A stretch of DNA of 64,000 bases from Hymenolepis diminuta (taxonomy: Eukaryota > Platyhelminthes > Cestoda > Cyclophyllidea > Hymenolepididae). The number at the start of each line of letters is the position of its first letter. The first letter of the stretch is position 1. The translations under genes were made by a program, and so were the position numbers. The notes beneath the pieces were generated by a model that saw only the letters and a list, made by a program, of their open reading frames with translations, had not been told where the DNA came from and did not search any database. Positions 11,338 through 24,073 of this stretch are shown piece by piece. The stretch spans positions 195,344-259,343 of the forward strand of contig CAADRB010000064.1 of the NCBI GenBank assembly GCA_900708905.1. Direction: 5' to 3'.

Positions 11338-14300
11338 TTTATTAAAAGAAGAAAATGTGGATAATTGTGCTATTTGTTCAATAAAATTGAAGCAATGTTA
11401 TGGGTCAGAAAATCAAATAATAATGTTAAGGTAAATAAACCCTCTAGTCGGCAATAAAACCAGTTTACAAGATGTAAATCGGCGTTATGAACAGTTAATG
11501 CACGCGTTAGTAAGGTCAATTAAATATTTATTGATGTAGACAAACACAGTCGTAATAAATGTGTTAATCAATTCACTTTTCTTGAAAATTTCAAAATAAT
11601 TGCTTTCTCTTTTATTAAATTTGTGTTCTGAATTAAGTATAAATTTTTAAGATAATAATTTTTCAATTACATCATTTCTCTCATTAACGCATATTTGTTT
11701 TACTTTCAATATGTGACCTCGGCGATGTTTACGTATTTTATATAAGTATCTACATTTAATAAAATGGCACTGAATACCTTTAAAATGTTCATCATATTTC
11801 TCTAACGCCAAACATCCATATAAACGTTGGCAGTACGATCCGTGCTTTTATTTTAAAAATTCCCAAATTTATCCTGAATTAAGACAAGCATATCTGAAAC
11901 TTACTGAGTTGCCAAGTGAAATATTCGTTTATTATTCGTTCAATGTATCTATCACATATTCGATATAATATTAGAAAACCATTCCAAAATTGTAGAAGTA
12001 TGTGGAATCAGGACCATAAAGTTATTTATTTATATATAGACAGTATGATAGCTCGAATGTTACTTTTATGATCCATAGTGCTCTTTGTGTTATACTCTGA
12101 AGGAATTTTAACTCTGTTAATGATTCATATATTCAAATTAACCTATTCAAAATGTCATAATTCCCAAATTAATAGCACCTCTACTGCTACGATGGCCACC
12201 CTAATCTGAATAATGTACTATTAATATTTTTTAGTTATCTTGCAAAACGAATTTGACAATTTGGATTAGAGTTTACCTGGGTGATTATTCAACATAAAGT
12301 ACAAATGGGGTTAACTTGACAATTTAACCTTCAATGCCTTAATGAACTTTATTCTGGATAAGTAATAAAAAACCACCGAATTTCACCAGTGGACTTGTCA
12401 TGGAAAAAAGCACTTAATTTATACAGTTGATAAAAGTTTCATTTTATCTGACAGCCTTTAGATGAGAGAAACTCAGTTGTCATAGTTTAAAAGTGAAGTA
12501 ATAATTAATTCCCATTTATTGATCAGCAGACTAAATACACTTAAATCTAGGATGACCGTTTATCATCAATCATAATTATTACTAAACTCGTACATAGTAC
12601 AGTACTAATTCACCTGCGTTTCGAGAATAGTGACAACTGGGTCGCTACTCTGCTTACTCATTTTTCACGACTGGCTCTCTCTCTTTGGCTCCATTTTCTC
12701 TTCTGACTTCAATATATTTTTTCTATAATTATTCATCCAAGGATGCAGCGCATGAGACATTCACTAATATCGTAACGTTCGTCCATATATCTTAACCGCC
12801 GTTCTTCAGTCGAGAATGCTCCTCGATATTCTACGGATTTTTAACGAGAGATATTCACATGCTCTGAATGCTACATATACTCATGTCTTTGCAAGTCGCA
12901 TAGGCAAATCCAGCGGTTACTACAGAAAAAAATTGACTTTAGTAGAGTCTTGGTAGAAGAAAACGGGAACAAGACGTTCGGATAGCAATGCATGTGAAGA
13001 CTGTTTGCAATGGTCTACTTTTTTCTATGGGATAACGTAAGCGACTCTTGGATTCCCTAAGACATTGTACTATTTACAAATACAACCCGACAGCAATACA
13101 ATACAATCCTTCATAAGGAAAGGACTATCCAATTAATTTGGAATGTATTTTAATGTGGCTAATGAAGCCGGACGGATTATATAGATCAATTTCTGCATAC
13201 GCTCTTTATTTCTATGCGTCATATTATCTCCAGGTTATTCCAAATAGACTTTACCACCTCAAATTGGTGGGAGTGTTACGCTTATTTAAATGAAATTTTG
13301 CGACCTTATCTTATTATAACCTGGAATTTACCGCACTTTCATATGAAACAGTTTTTCTAGATGAGTACCTATTAATTTAAAGCTAAACTTCTACATTCAA
13401 ATGGATGATCCCTTTGATGAGCTACGAGCGTCGTGAACATGAATTTACGTTTGAAACAGCAAGATTAATCCTGATATTGTAAATTCGAAGTATCTGTTTA
13501 TGAAGTCGTAAAACATACTCTTATTTGTATATCCGAAGGTAAAACTCTATGATGCCCAATTTTTTCCCATCTCAACTCACACCTGACCTCTTTATTAGAC
13601 AAGCTTACCCTTCCATAAAGAAAATTGTAATTTTTTGCTTTGTATTGGTTTCTGTGCAAGCTAATTAATCGACTTAAGTAAAACCAAGTCGACAGGAAGA
13701 TAAAATGTTTTTAGAACGAGTTTGTGATAACGGACACTTCTCGTTACTAGGTGTAATTTATAGGCCTTACTATTAAAAGCTCAGGAATTGGCTAGTCCAA
13801 TTAGTTATCGTAGTGTATTGACGAAATTTTCTTAAAATTGTGTTTTGTTCCTTGTAATGTTAAAGGAATTATTCTAACGACTGCAGTTCTTTTTAGCACC
13901 AATTCAAAATATGTTTCATTTTAGATTATTTTACAGATCAGATGACCACTCAAATGTTATTTTGGTGAACACTGCTCACCTCTTTTTTAACTGTCAAATT
14001 ACTGATTCGATGACTTCTACTATATACTTCTGAGTACTGTTTTCCTATAAATCGGCCGTCCTTCCTCTGTCCATCCACCGTGATCGTCCAATACACCCCT
14101 TCCCCATTTCGGCTCAGCTTATCTCATTTTAGTTACGAAGCTCGTTTACTTGGGATCAGTGGTATTTAACTATCCTCTCACATTCATTTCACTATTTCAT
14201 CTTCAAGAGGTAACCTTTGTTACTTATTCTTTAGATTTGTAAATTTGTGAAATCACCTATTCTATAACACTCTGGGTTCCTATCAACCTGTTTAAGACTC

Positions 14301-17300
14301 CAAGTGGTGTTTTTTCCATCCATTTGCCGGAGAGGGAGTAATAAGAACCAAGGCCACCGAGTTAGGAGTTACCAAAGAGGAGTTCCAAAAAGTAGAATAC
14401 AAGGAAGTTGCGTAAGTCAGAGTGTGTTAAATAAACCATGATGAAGATTGGAGAGGAGATATGGGAGGAAAGCGTACGAGCAGATGAGAAGCGTGTGTCT
14501 GTGTTTATATATATGGGTGGAAGTACATAGACAATTTATGGGTCATAAGGGCAAGGATGAGCTTGAGGACATTAGTGCAGGTGTACTTTTAATTAAACGG
14601 GACTGTTATAGAGAGGTGGGAATCGATAAACGCTTTTAGACATGACAGGTAGGGGTTTTGAGGCGTAGGAGCGCAATGGTACCACCGAGGCTTCGTGGAC
14701 GAAAAATCGAAGTATTGCCGAGGCGAACGCGATTAAAGAGTAATTTAGGAAAATGCACATCTGAAAAATGTCTTTTAATTATAATTTTCACGTATACATT
14801 TTGCCGAATTTACTCATAGTCCTTTTGAAGCTTTATTTTACTCAGTTCTTATATAAATATTAACTAATTTAATCCATTTATTTATCTCTTCTGTTTTCCG
14901 TAAGTGTTGGTCCTATTAAATATGAACGTGTGACGAGATATTCTGAGATAAGCGCTAGATCGCGCTAGTGAAAATACTACCCTAAGGCACTGTCCTTTTG
15001 ATGACATAACAGCATGTAATCAAACAACTAAAATATTGAAAAAAGCGCTTATTCTCTCGTTTTATATTGCTTCTATAAATACTGTGAAATTACGTCTATC
15101 TGTCCTCATATATTCGGTGTAGAGTGGAATAAGTTCTCTGTTCAGCAATCAAAATTTAGTCAAGGCGCCCAGTCGAAGTATTTATTTTGATCAATGCAGC
15201 TTCATATTTATACTGTTAAGTCATTAATTCTAGGACATTCGCCGTGCATATTTAAAGCACCTAGATGTTCGTCATCTTGGATTGATTTACAGACATTTTT
15301 AATCGAAATACTGTTGGATATAAAAACACCATGCCTTTCTACGTTAAAGATAAAGTGAACTATTCGTGGTATATTAAAACCATGCCATGGAGCTGAGCGA
15401 TACAACTGACCTCAATGCAGCGTAATCAAAAGCAGGGAAACTTCATGAATGCAAAATATTCCAGCTAATAAGAAGACGCCGAGTTGAAATAGCCAATAGC
15501 ATTATAAAATCTTAACTATTTGGTATGAGTAGGGCTTAACTTGTTGGTTTGATTAGACTTCACTCTTCTTGCGTCCAAGTCTGTCTTTCAAGTATTTCTC
15601 CTAATGTTCTCATAAGTGGAAGTCTTTGATCCTTTCACAAAGCCTAACAAGCAGTGAACATCATAATTATTCCACTTCCACAGCGAATTCATCAAGGCTT
15701 CTTATTGACTTTCGACATGTGTATGCAGCGACTTCTACTGGTGTTTCGATTGATCCAACTTGTGTGCTATTTGCTAGAGCAGTGACCACCTTTATAATAC
15801 GTCTCTGATATATTGAGTAAATGAAAATATCTAAGCTTTATTAGACAAAATAATCATGCAATCCTATGTATATAGCACAAGTTGGTGTCTACCAAAATGC
15901 TGCTATTAATTTTTGAAGAGAGTTGAAATGTCGCGTTTTTATTTCGTTGACCCTTCGAGATATTTTCAAGGGAAAATTTAAACCGCATTTATTCGCCACA
16001 TGCGATTAGAGAACCAGATGCTTTAAAAAGACAAATCGGTATGCAAATAGACAATTATGATTCTCCAAACCATTACGAAATTTTCACATTTCAGTTAGGG
16101 AAATGCGAAGAAATAATAGAGAATTTAGAACCTTAAGGTTACTCCCGTATGCGCTCAGACATGTGTTTCTCAAAATGTTCTTGGATGATAATATATACAA
16201 ATTAGTTGAGATACAGGCTCATATTTGTCCATTAAGTGATATATGTATACACTTTTCAGATACGGCTGTTGGAATCAATGACATATGTCATAAATCCATG
16301 TGAGTAGTGAAATGAAAAATACGAAAAATCATCCCATATATTTGCCATATTTATCTAAAGTACCAAAATATGTTCCTTTGCGCGGTGCCACCGTTTCCAA
16401 TACCTTCAGATATTTCCGCCACTTTCGGATTTCGAAGTTTACTGGTTTTTGGGCATATTATTTACCAATATACCCAATTGAAATCAATACGAATGCGATG
16501 AAGGACCGGTTGATTCGGAATAGAGCCTTTAATTTTTTGTTTACCAATGCCATTTTTTACCGGCGCATCATTGCGAGTTTGTTCTTCTTAGATTGTGAAA
16601 TTTCAGTCTCTACTGGGTTTGTTTGTACCATTTAATGAAAAAATCTTACATTTTATTGCGTTAATAATTCTGTAGCGTTTTCGATTTATTCCACTATTGT
16701 CAGTAAAAGTTAAGTTTGATTTGATCTTGACGTGGATTGTAATATTTAATGCTCTCTGGAGCAAAAATTAAAGGGTAATAGGCAAAAGGGTAAAGATTTT
16801 ATGCGAAATAGAATAGAATAATACAGGAGACCCCTAATGCAATAGGTTGGGAGATATCGGAGATAGGAATAGGAGAAAGGAATGTTTCGAAACTCGATCA
16901 TTGCTAATAACAACGAAATCGGGAATGATTAAGCACCCAACCGTCTTATGCCGCATACTTGCTAGGCCCAATTTACTGGAGGGTAAACAAATACTTCTCT
17001 TTGAGTTATTAGGGAAAGGGACTGCGCTTTGGGAGTATATTTCATTTAGTTTTATAGATAACACATGAACAAAAGGAGGATTTTCTAGAATCTACTCTGT
17101 ATTCTTAATTTAGGGGAGGGAAAAATCTTATTAATGCAATAAATGTAATTAATGACATTTCTGAAGATTTGGTTGGAGAACCCGGTCAAAGATTTTGGCC
17201 GGTAGGAGTTGAGCGCAAGAGTTGGGACAATAGAACCTATGTTTAAGAATATTGGGGTTAAAATAAAAATAAAATTGTTTAAAAAAATATTTAATTGTTT

Positions 17301-20135
17301 AGAGCTGGGAAAAACTGCTGAAATACTTATAACACTTACTCGAATCCAGCCTTACACCGAGGTTTCGATTCTACAATTTGAAAGAGATTATTCGAATTAG
17401 TAAGGAGATCTCAAATTCATAAACACAGATGTGTAAGGTAGGCGCCATCACGTGTAACTCAGAGAACTATTTAGATAAATCAATTTTGAAAGATTAAATA
17501 TGGAATAGACTACATAATTTTGAAGACAACCAGCCTCTAATTTGTTTAAATATACATCGAGATTGTGTTATTGTGAAACGTGCTACTGAAAAAATCTCTT
17601 TCAGTTGATTTTCTAAGCTAATTTCCGATCCTTTATACTGCACAATTTATTGACGCAGTAATTTAAATTTCCCATGTACTGAACTGATTAATTTTGACTA
17701 TTTGCTACTGAATTTTCTGTCAGTATGTACGTCCTGAGATTCCATATGGTTTGCTCTTTTTTCCGGAGTGTAATTTGGGAAGATAGCCCAACATGCATGC
17801 TCGCAGATATGTGTCCTCCAATGTACCCTTGAAAAAATGAAGCAGGTTTTAAATGATGATACTTTCACCTAATTTGTCTCACAGACGGGCGGGTACGTAA
17901 TATATTTAGCCAGATATTTTTGGAATGAAATAACCCACCACTTCATCCAGCAAAATTCACTAACCTTTGAAAAGGAAATGATATTGTTGTAATAAGTGAC
18001 CGTGGTCACATCGGTCGAATAGATGGAATAAGTCAAGCCACTCATGTCGCCATATGAGTTCGGAGGTGGTAGGTGAGCCACCTCGATTAATTAATAGGTA
18101 AATTAGGTCTCTATAGAAAACGTTTCTTCGTTAGACATCAGTTTGACCGCCTGTGGACACTATAATGGAGATCTTATCACCAGTCAATCATTTCTGATCA
18201 CCATGTGTTGATAGACATATGCCGGCTATAGCAGTTGTATCGCACTTCTTCCTCATGCTTATTTGAAGAACTTATTTTTATGTCTTTGCAAGTGGCCATT
18301 GTGCTGAAGACCGTTCAGATTATTTCGCATTTTACTAATTTTGATTACATTAAAATAACTGAATATTACATTGTGTTATAGTTTTTCAGACTTATAAAAA
18401 TATCCAGAGCTCTTCTCAAACAACATAGCGGGTGAACTCAAGAAGCGCAATCTTTCCCTGCAATTCCCGCGTTTTGTATTCATTAATCGTTAGCGCGTCT
18501 TTTTGAATTCTCGGTTGCACGTACCTATACAAATTTACCCTTCATGTAATAAAAATATCTCTTAATAATGAATATAATGAGATGCTACCGTGTGTTTGTT
18601 TTTTCTTTTCGCATAAAAGTTTGGCAAAAGAGAACGGTTAGACTTATTTTTCTTTGGTAAGTAGTTATAGAATTTCATTATCCCGATCGGAAAATAAAAT
18701 ATTTATGCTGTATATATTCATATGCACTGTTCTAGTGAAATTTGAATGATTTTCTCAGATGGTATTGAATTTCGACTGGTTTGCTAGTGCCATTAAGTAA
18801 ATAATCAGTTTATAACATTTATGCCGCATCTCTATTTAAAGGTTGATGCATTAGCGCAATTAAAATTTTTCATATTTATAATTGACTTTGGGCTAATTGA
18901 AGGGCAAGGAAAGTTTTTTTCAAATCTTGTTAAAAATGCAGCGTCAAACAGAAAGTTACCTAAGGTAAAATCTGTGACATTCCTCTTATCTTTAGATTTT
19001 ATTTTAAATTTAGTAATTTATTTGCCCGTTCGACACATAAGGATCTACGAGACTCTAACTATGGTCGTATATAATATTGAATTAATTTTTCTTAATATTT
19101 TCCAACTTAGTTTTCTATTAATTTCAATTAAAATTTTCGATCACAGTCTGCTATAGACAGCAGATGTCAAATCAAAATCTGATTGACAGTAAGATCTCGA
19201 TTACAGTATCCGCATGCGGTCCAGTTGTGTGTGCTCGAATTTGCACATGGATATCTAGCAGATTTCGATCATCAAGTCGAGACACCGATGACGAAGCCTG
19301 ACTGATGTCTAATGAAGGAACGTTTGTATATAAAGCAAATCTATTATTTGATAAATTTGGATGGCTTTCAGATCACATCAGTACTAATCTAGCGACATGA
19401 ATGGCTTGACTTATTCTATCTATTCGATTGATGTGGCCCAGCCCATAAAATTTTATTACAGTCTCATATTATTTTGGGTCTGCTAGATAAAAGTTTAGTA
19501 ATTTTCATTTACGAACAAATTGTCTTATTTGCTCATTATTACATATCATATTGAAGGTTTGTTTGATATTATTAATTTGATTGATAATAAGAGATATGCA
19601 ATAATCGACAAGTTTAGAGCTATCAGGCAAAGTCGTGTTAATAACACGAACGCATAAATCAAAACATTTTTTAATTCAAAATTTTCGTTTAAAAAGTTGA
19701 ATTAAGTAAATTGTCTTCATTAAATTTTAGAGTTATTTTTCCATAAAAATTGTAATTTATTAAATAATCTAGAAAACTTATCAAGATGCGAAAAACTTTC
19801 AACAATAAACTGATTCGTAGGAAATTGTCAAGGCCGATTATAATTTTCATTTCAGTGCCGCATTTCACTAGTGAAACCTTGGAACAATGTAACACAAATT
19901 ATATTTTACTCTAATATTATTTTATATAGGGCTTACAATTCACCGTTTGGCGATAGTGGGTGAGCGTTAATATTCTATTGTTGCAACATAGAACCTCTCG
20001 CTTCGATTTTTTTTATTTGCTTTAGTTTTAGGCTAGATGGTGTTTTCATATATATGGTTGTTTAATACACCGATAATTATAGGAATTCGTTCCTTCTGTC
20101 CTTTGATTTAAATTTCATTTATTCTTTACAAATAG
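11338..20135. other. Long gene-poor stretch
   Basis: Nearly 9 kb without a supported gene. Open frames at 14448-14639, 15208-15405 (minus), 16103-16303, 16300-16635, 16847-17068, 17209-17400 and 18821-19156 are aromatic- or lysine-rich as expected from AT-rich DNA, and I could attach no splice-supported partner or family. The first exon of the VAMP gene must lie somewhere upstream of 20136 and may be in this stretch. In related genes it can be only a few codons long, so it is invisible by eye. Confidence 0.4.
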
Positions 20136-21025
20136 TGCACAAGGCTACACTTATTCCGGTCAGGACCGAATTCAGCAACAACAAGCTGAAGTGAGTGAAG
20201 TGGTGGGAATAATGAAAGACAATGTGGCTCGAGTGCTAGAAAGAGACCAAAGACTCGCTGATCTTGACCATAGAGCTGGTTGGTTTTGTTTTGTTCTTTT
20301 ACAGTCGCTGTTCTAAATCTATTGTTTTAAGTGGCACTCCCGTTTTTAAATGTTATCAACGTCATGTATTTATTGATATTTCACTGTCTTCTAACATACA
20401 AAACCGAAGTTTATGAAAATTTTCTGCTGTCACTTTATGTTTTTAGCTGATTTAGTTCGCAATGCTTATTGAAATAGTTAAGTTTTAGATAGGGCGCTAA
20501 ACTGTACTGAAAGAATGCGTGAGTATGGCAATAATTTCACATCAGTTAGTGAAAACTCTGTGTTAACACTTATGACCATACGCTGTTATTTGTTTTAACA
20601 TCATTATGTTCATTAGATGTAATAAATAGGAACACATTGGGACTTTGTTAAGGTAAATAGAATTCAGTACTATTAGGTACTCCCTGCATGCTATATTGTT
20701 CTTTTTGGTAACGTCTTTGCCTCACTCTCTTTAGATGAGTTGCAAGTACATTCGAGGCAATTTGAGTCGATTTCTCGAAATATTCAGAGAAAGTACTTCT
20801 GGCGTAACATGAAGGTACATTTTCTCTCTTTTGTCATATCATCTGTAAGTTCGATTCGTTAATTATCGATTTTTGTCCTTTTTCAGATGTGGTTCATTAT
20901 CGGTGGTGTTGTTCTGGTCCTCATTATTGTTATAATCAGTATGTTAACTTGATTTATTTAAGGTATTTTACCTCTCATAAACTTTATTTTTTTCTTTAGT
21001 TTGGGCCACCGCTAAAAAGTCGTAG
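20136..21025 (+). CDS. Synaptobrevin/VAMP R-SNARE, last four exons (5' end missing)
   Basis: Synaptobrevins sit on secretory vesicles and pair with syntaxin and SNAP-25 to drive membrane fusion. Exons 20136-20278, 20735-20814, 20887-20938 and 21000-21025 join in consistent phases with GT-AG introns of 456, 72 and 61 nt. The product reads [40 protein letters not shown] and ADLDHRADELQ, then RKYFWRNMK, a single C-terminal membrane anchor ([18 protein letters not shown]) and a short luminal tail WATAKKS. The SNARE heptads are intact and the zero-layer arginine is the R of VLERD. The tail anchor and RKY-WRNMK linker match the VAMP1-3 type rather than the longin type. The first exon, phase 2 with the start Met, was not located. 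About 100 residues are visible, against 110-120 usual for the family. Confidence 0.93.
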
Positions 21026-21890
21026 GTGGCGCTGCAACCTCGTTCTCTTTCCATTTAATCTCGTCGGATTTCGTTCCATAGTAACTGGTGGTGCTGTCCA
21101 TTAAGGCTTCCATATCTACCTAATATTTCAATCATTTTTCTCTATTATGATCTTGTGCTTTAATGATATTCATCTTCTATTTCACACACTCTCTAATCTG
21201 TAAATTGCCCTACCTTGTTACTGATTAAAAATAACCGCGTTCCTTGTTTGGGTTTCAGTCATGTGGCTTGTTGTTAACTCTACTGATAAACATTCAGGCG
21301 ATTGATGTCTGCTTAAAAATTTGACTCGTTTAATGTAATGTTTTCGAGGTCATTCGCATTAAATGTATGCTCATCACGTTAGAGGCCACGGGTTTGAAGT
21401 CTACTGAGGAAATCGATTGACGTAAACGGTATGTTAGGTTGATATGTATGGATCAAGAATGTTTCAGCAAAGATTATTGATAGTAACCGGGAGAGACTGG
21501 GTCGGGGAGGTTGAGTGGTCTGTTGAAGATGAAAACTGGGGGTGCAGCAGAAAGTAGATACGGTGGTCACAGCAGGCGGTGTGCGGGTTTAAGGGGTGCC
21601 CCGCACTTGGGCAGGTCAGATTACTTAATGACATGTTTTGAGACCACATTGGAGTCTCAAATGTCGAACTAAATGGTAAGGTCAGACTGATTCGCGATAA
21701 GGAATACTTACACAGAAAGTATTTGTGAAGATATTCGTAAAGAAAGGTAGTAGTACTGAGACATTACCATAAAAATTTAGTTTGACGCAATGAACATGCA
21801 AAGTCTGTCCAAAAAAAGAAGAGAAAATGATTTTATGTACATAAATTTCAGAACAAAATATTCGAATTAAACGAAAAGAAAATGCTCTTT

Positions 21891-21968
21891 CTTCAATGTG
21901 CTAGAATGTTGTAGCTATGAATCCTATTGTCCAATTCGCATATTCCATACGATCTTTAAATAAATAGA
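21891..21968 (+). repeat. Short dispersed repeat B, copy 2
   Basis: Begins CTTCAATGTGCTAGAA and ends CTTTAAATAAATAGA, matching 4750-4825 in the same orientation with substitutions throughout. The wider flanks do not match. Confidence 0.45.
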
Positions 21969-22575
21969 ACGTTGGGATCTAAAGTCAGTAATTTATAATT
22001 TATAACCTACATCCCAGGTTTAACAGTATTGATTTCATACCATGTCCCACCAGGTCAATGTAACATATTTACCCCATTGCCACATATTCGTATTATGAGT
22101 GCTACATTACGAGAGCTAGCTTCTGCATTACTGGAACCATACTATACCGATACGTCATGTATGCTATTTTACTATACTGGAATGGTGTATTTTCTTCTCA
22201 ATTTCCTATTGGTTCATAGTTTATCTTTCCAAACATTAGTAATTTCCTTTCCAATTCAAGATTAGCCTGTATTTCATTTTATTTATATTCACCATTGCTT
22301 ATGTTATGCCTATATGCTTGTCTGTCTGTTCGCCCGTGTGTGACAGTCAGCTAACCTCTTTGTGTGAAATGTCATTAATACATCCTTGAGTGTCACATTC
22401 TTTTATATTTAGTCCCACTGACGATACTAAAATTCCATTCAATGCATTCTTTGCGTTATACATTTTCTGGGCTTCTATTCCAATGGTTTGACGCTGTTCT
22501 AATTCCAAATTTAGTGGATATACTTCAGGATATTACAATTGGCATCAATGTCAGTTCCATCTTCGATATACTCAG

Positions 22576-22710
22576 TATTCAACACTTGGCCATAATCCAC
22601 AACACTTCAAGATGGAAATTTTGATTCGAAAAAATTTTATTAATTTGACTCTACATATCTCTGATAGCACCACTGAATTGGATCCTGATGCACTCATTGT
22701 TCTTGTAATG
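22576..22710 (+). CDS. Possible internal exon of an unrecognised gene
   Basis: Bounded by an acceptor (ATATACTCAG) and a strong donor (ATG|GTAAGT), this 45-codon phase-0 segment reads YSTLGHNPQHFKMEI, then NFINLTLHISDSTTE and LDPDALIVLVM. The composition is protein-like and both boundaries are good, but no neighbouring exon could be joined and I do not recognise the family. Confidence 0.28.
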
Positions 22711-23812
22711 GTAAGTAATTTGTGAGAAGGTAGGGTTACCAGTATGTATAGTTAAAGGTCAGTGGGTTATCGAGGCAAGGCTACGACTAATGGCTAAAAA
22801 TTGACAGCTACCTTTAAAAATCGGAATGCCAAGAGTTGATAGCGGACCACAGTAAATTGAATAACACAAATGATTTGCTGAGTCATTGCAGGAAAATCGA
22901 TAGTCACTATGCTACAGGCGAGCTTTAGTCATGAAGGCATGAAATACGCTGAATGCAATTTCAGAGCAATAATATCAGACAAACCGTTTACATTAATACG
23001 TCGTTCGAAATTTTATCATCGATCAGTGTATATTGAAAGTATTAATCTAAAGTTTTGGGTCGGGCGGACTACAAGAGAGTTTCTAAGCTTTTCATGAATT
23101 GATTAACTGGCTCGAAAAGCCAGGAGATAATAGAGGCATTCTGAGAGCCTCCTATATTAGATTACAAATTGCCTCTTCTCAAATTATTTCTGAATTTTAG
23201 TTATATCAAAGCTATGTACATCCTATGAATACAAAGACAATTTCAGTATTACTATGCCCTAATGGAATTGCCAAGGAGGGTTAAATTAATTTTCGGAAGA
23301 ACACAGTTTATCATATTTATCAGGTCATTAACCATTTTCAACAATTTACGTTAAACATATCTAAGGAAAATTTGCTCTGTTTTTTACACTCAATAGGCAG
23401 TAAAACCAGGCCTTTGACGGGCTCAGAATATCCCTGTTTTTACTTTAATCCAGAATATTACATATGACATGATCGATTATATACACATTTAAATTAAAGC
23501 GAAATATGGCAGGAAGATTTCTTAAACGCTGTAGGTTAACGAAGCGGTAAGGTGTACTTTATCATCAAAGGAATAGTAGGGAATTTTTCGATCGAATTAA
23601 TCAGTTGATCTTGCTGATAAATCTAAAGGTAAAAACAAAAATCTCAAAGATAATAATAAACACAAAACTTAACGGTGGAAAAAGAACACGTTGCAGCATG
23701 CCGTCAAAACATTGATGTACCGGCGCACTCTGACTGATAGGTTTGCTCTCTCTATGTGTTACACATCTACTGATTCATACCTCTGCTTTCCGTTGACCGT
23801 AAGTGAACAAAG

Positions 23813-23855
23813 TTAAACACCTGAGGCAAAACTTCGATAGACACTCATTGGTGTC
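23813..23855 (-). pseudogene. Relic of a ZYG11-like exon
   Basis: On the minus strand the peptide DTNECLSKFCLRCL mirrors STNECLLKFFIRCL, which begins exon 7 of the ZYG11-like gene at 24.6 kb. The nucleotide match covers about 45 bases (TAAACACCTGA, AAAACTTC, AGACA, TTGGTG) and fades beyond. No acceptor or continuing frame exists here. It is a fragment of a duplicated copy lying downstream of the open gene. Confidence 0.55.
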
Positions 23856-24073
23856 CCTACTGTTCACTACTACCCATTCATTTATTGAGTTCCACTTCTT
23901 CATCTCCACACTCATGTGCTACAGCTTTATTATTTCAGTAAAAGCCAAAAGTTGACATCTATTCCACACGTGGTGACAACAACTATCCTACTTTCCACCA
24001 GCACCAAATTCCATATGGTTGTTGAAAGGCACCGCAATTATTTTTATTATCAAAAGTATGCAAAAATATTCAT

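Larger units (their letters stand above)
21026..23812. other. Mostly gene-free stretch
   Basis: Downstream of the VAMP gene I see one dispersed repeat (21891-21968) and one possible exon (22576-22710). Frames at 22029-22265, 22442-22624 and 22909-23097 (plus) have no recognisable motif, although the one at 22442 overlaps the possible exon in a different frame. Confidence 0.4.

Noticed and set aside
16103..16635. Two adjacent plus-strand frames, 66 and 111 codons
   Set aside because: Aromatic- and isoleucine-rich, no splice sites or family motif; in sequence this AT-rich they are within chance.
18821..19156. Plus-strand frame of 111 codons just upstream of the VAMP exons
   Set aside because: Hydrophobic and AT-driven; it does not supply the short phase-2 first exon that the VAMP gene needs and has no SNARE or proline-rich N-terminal character.
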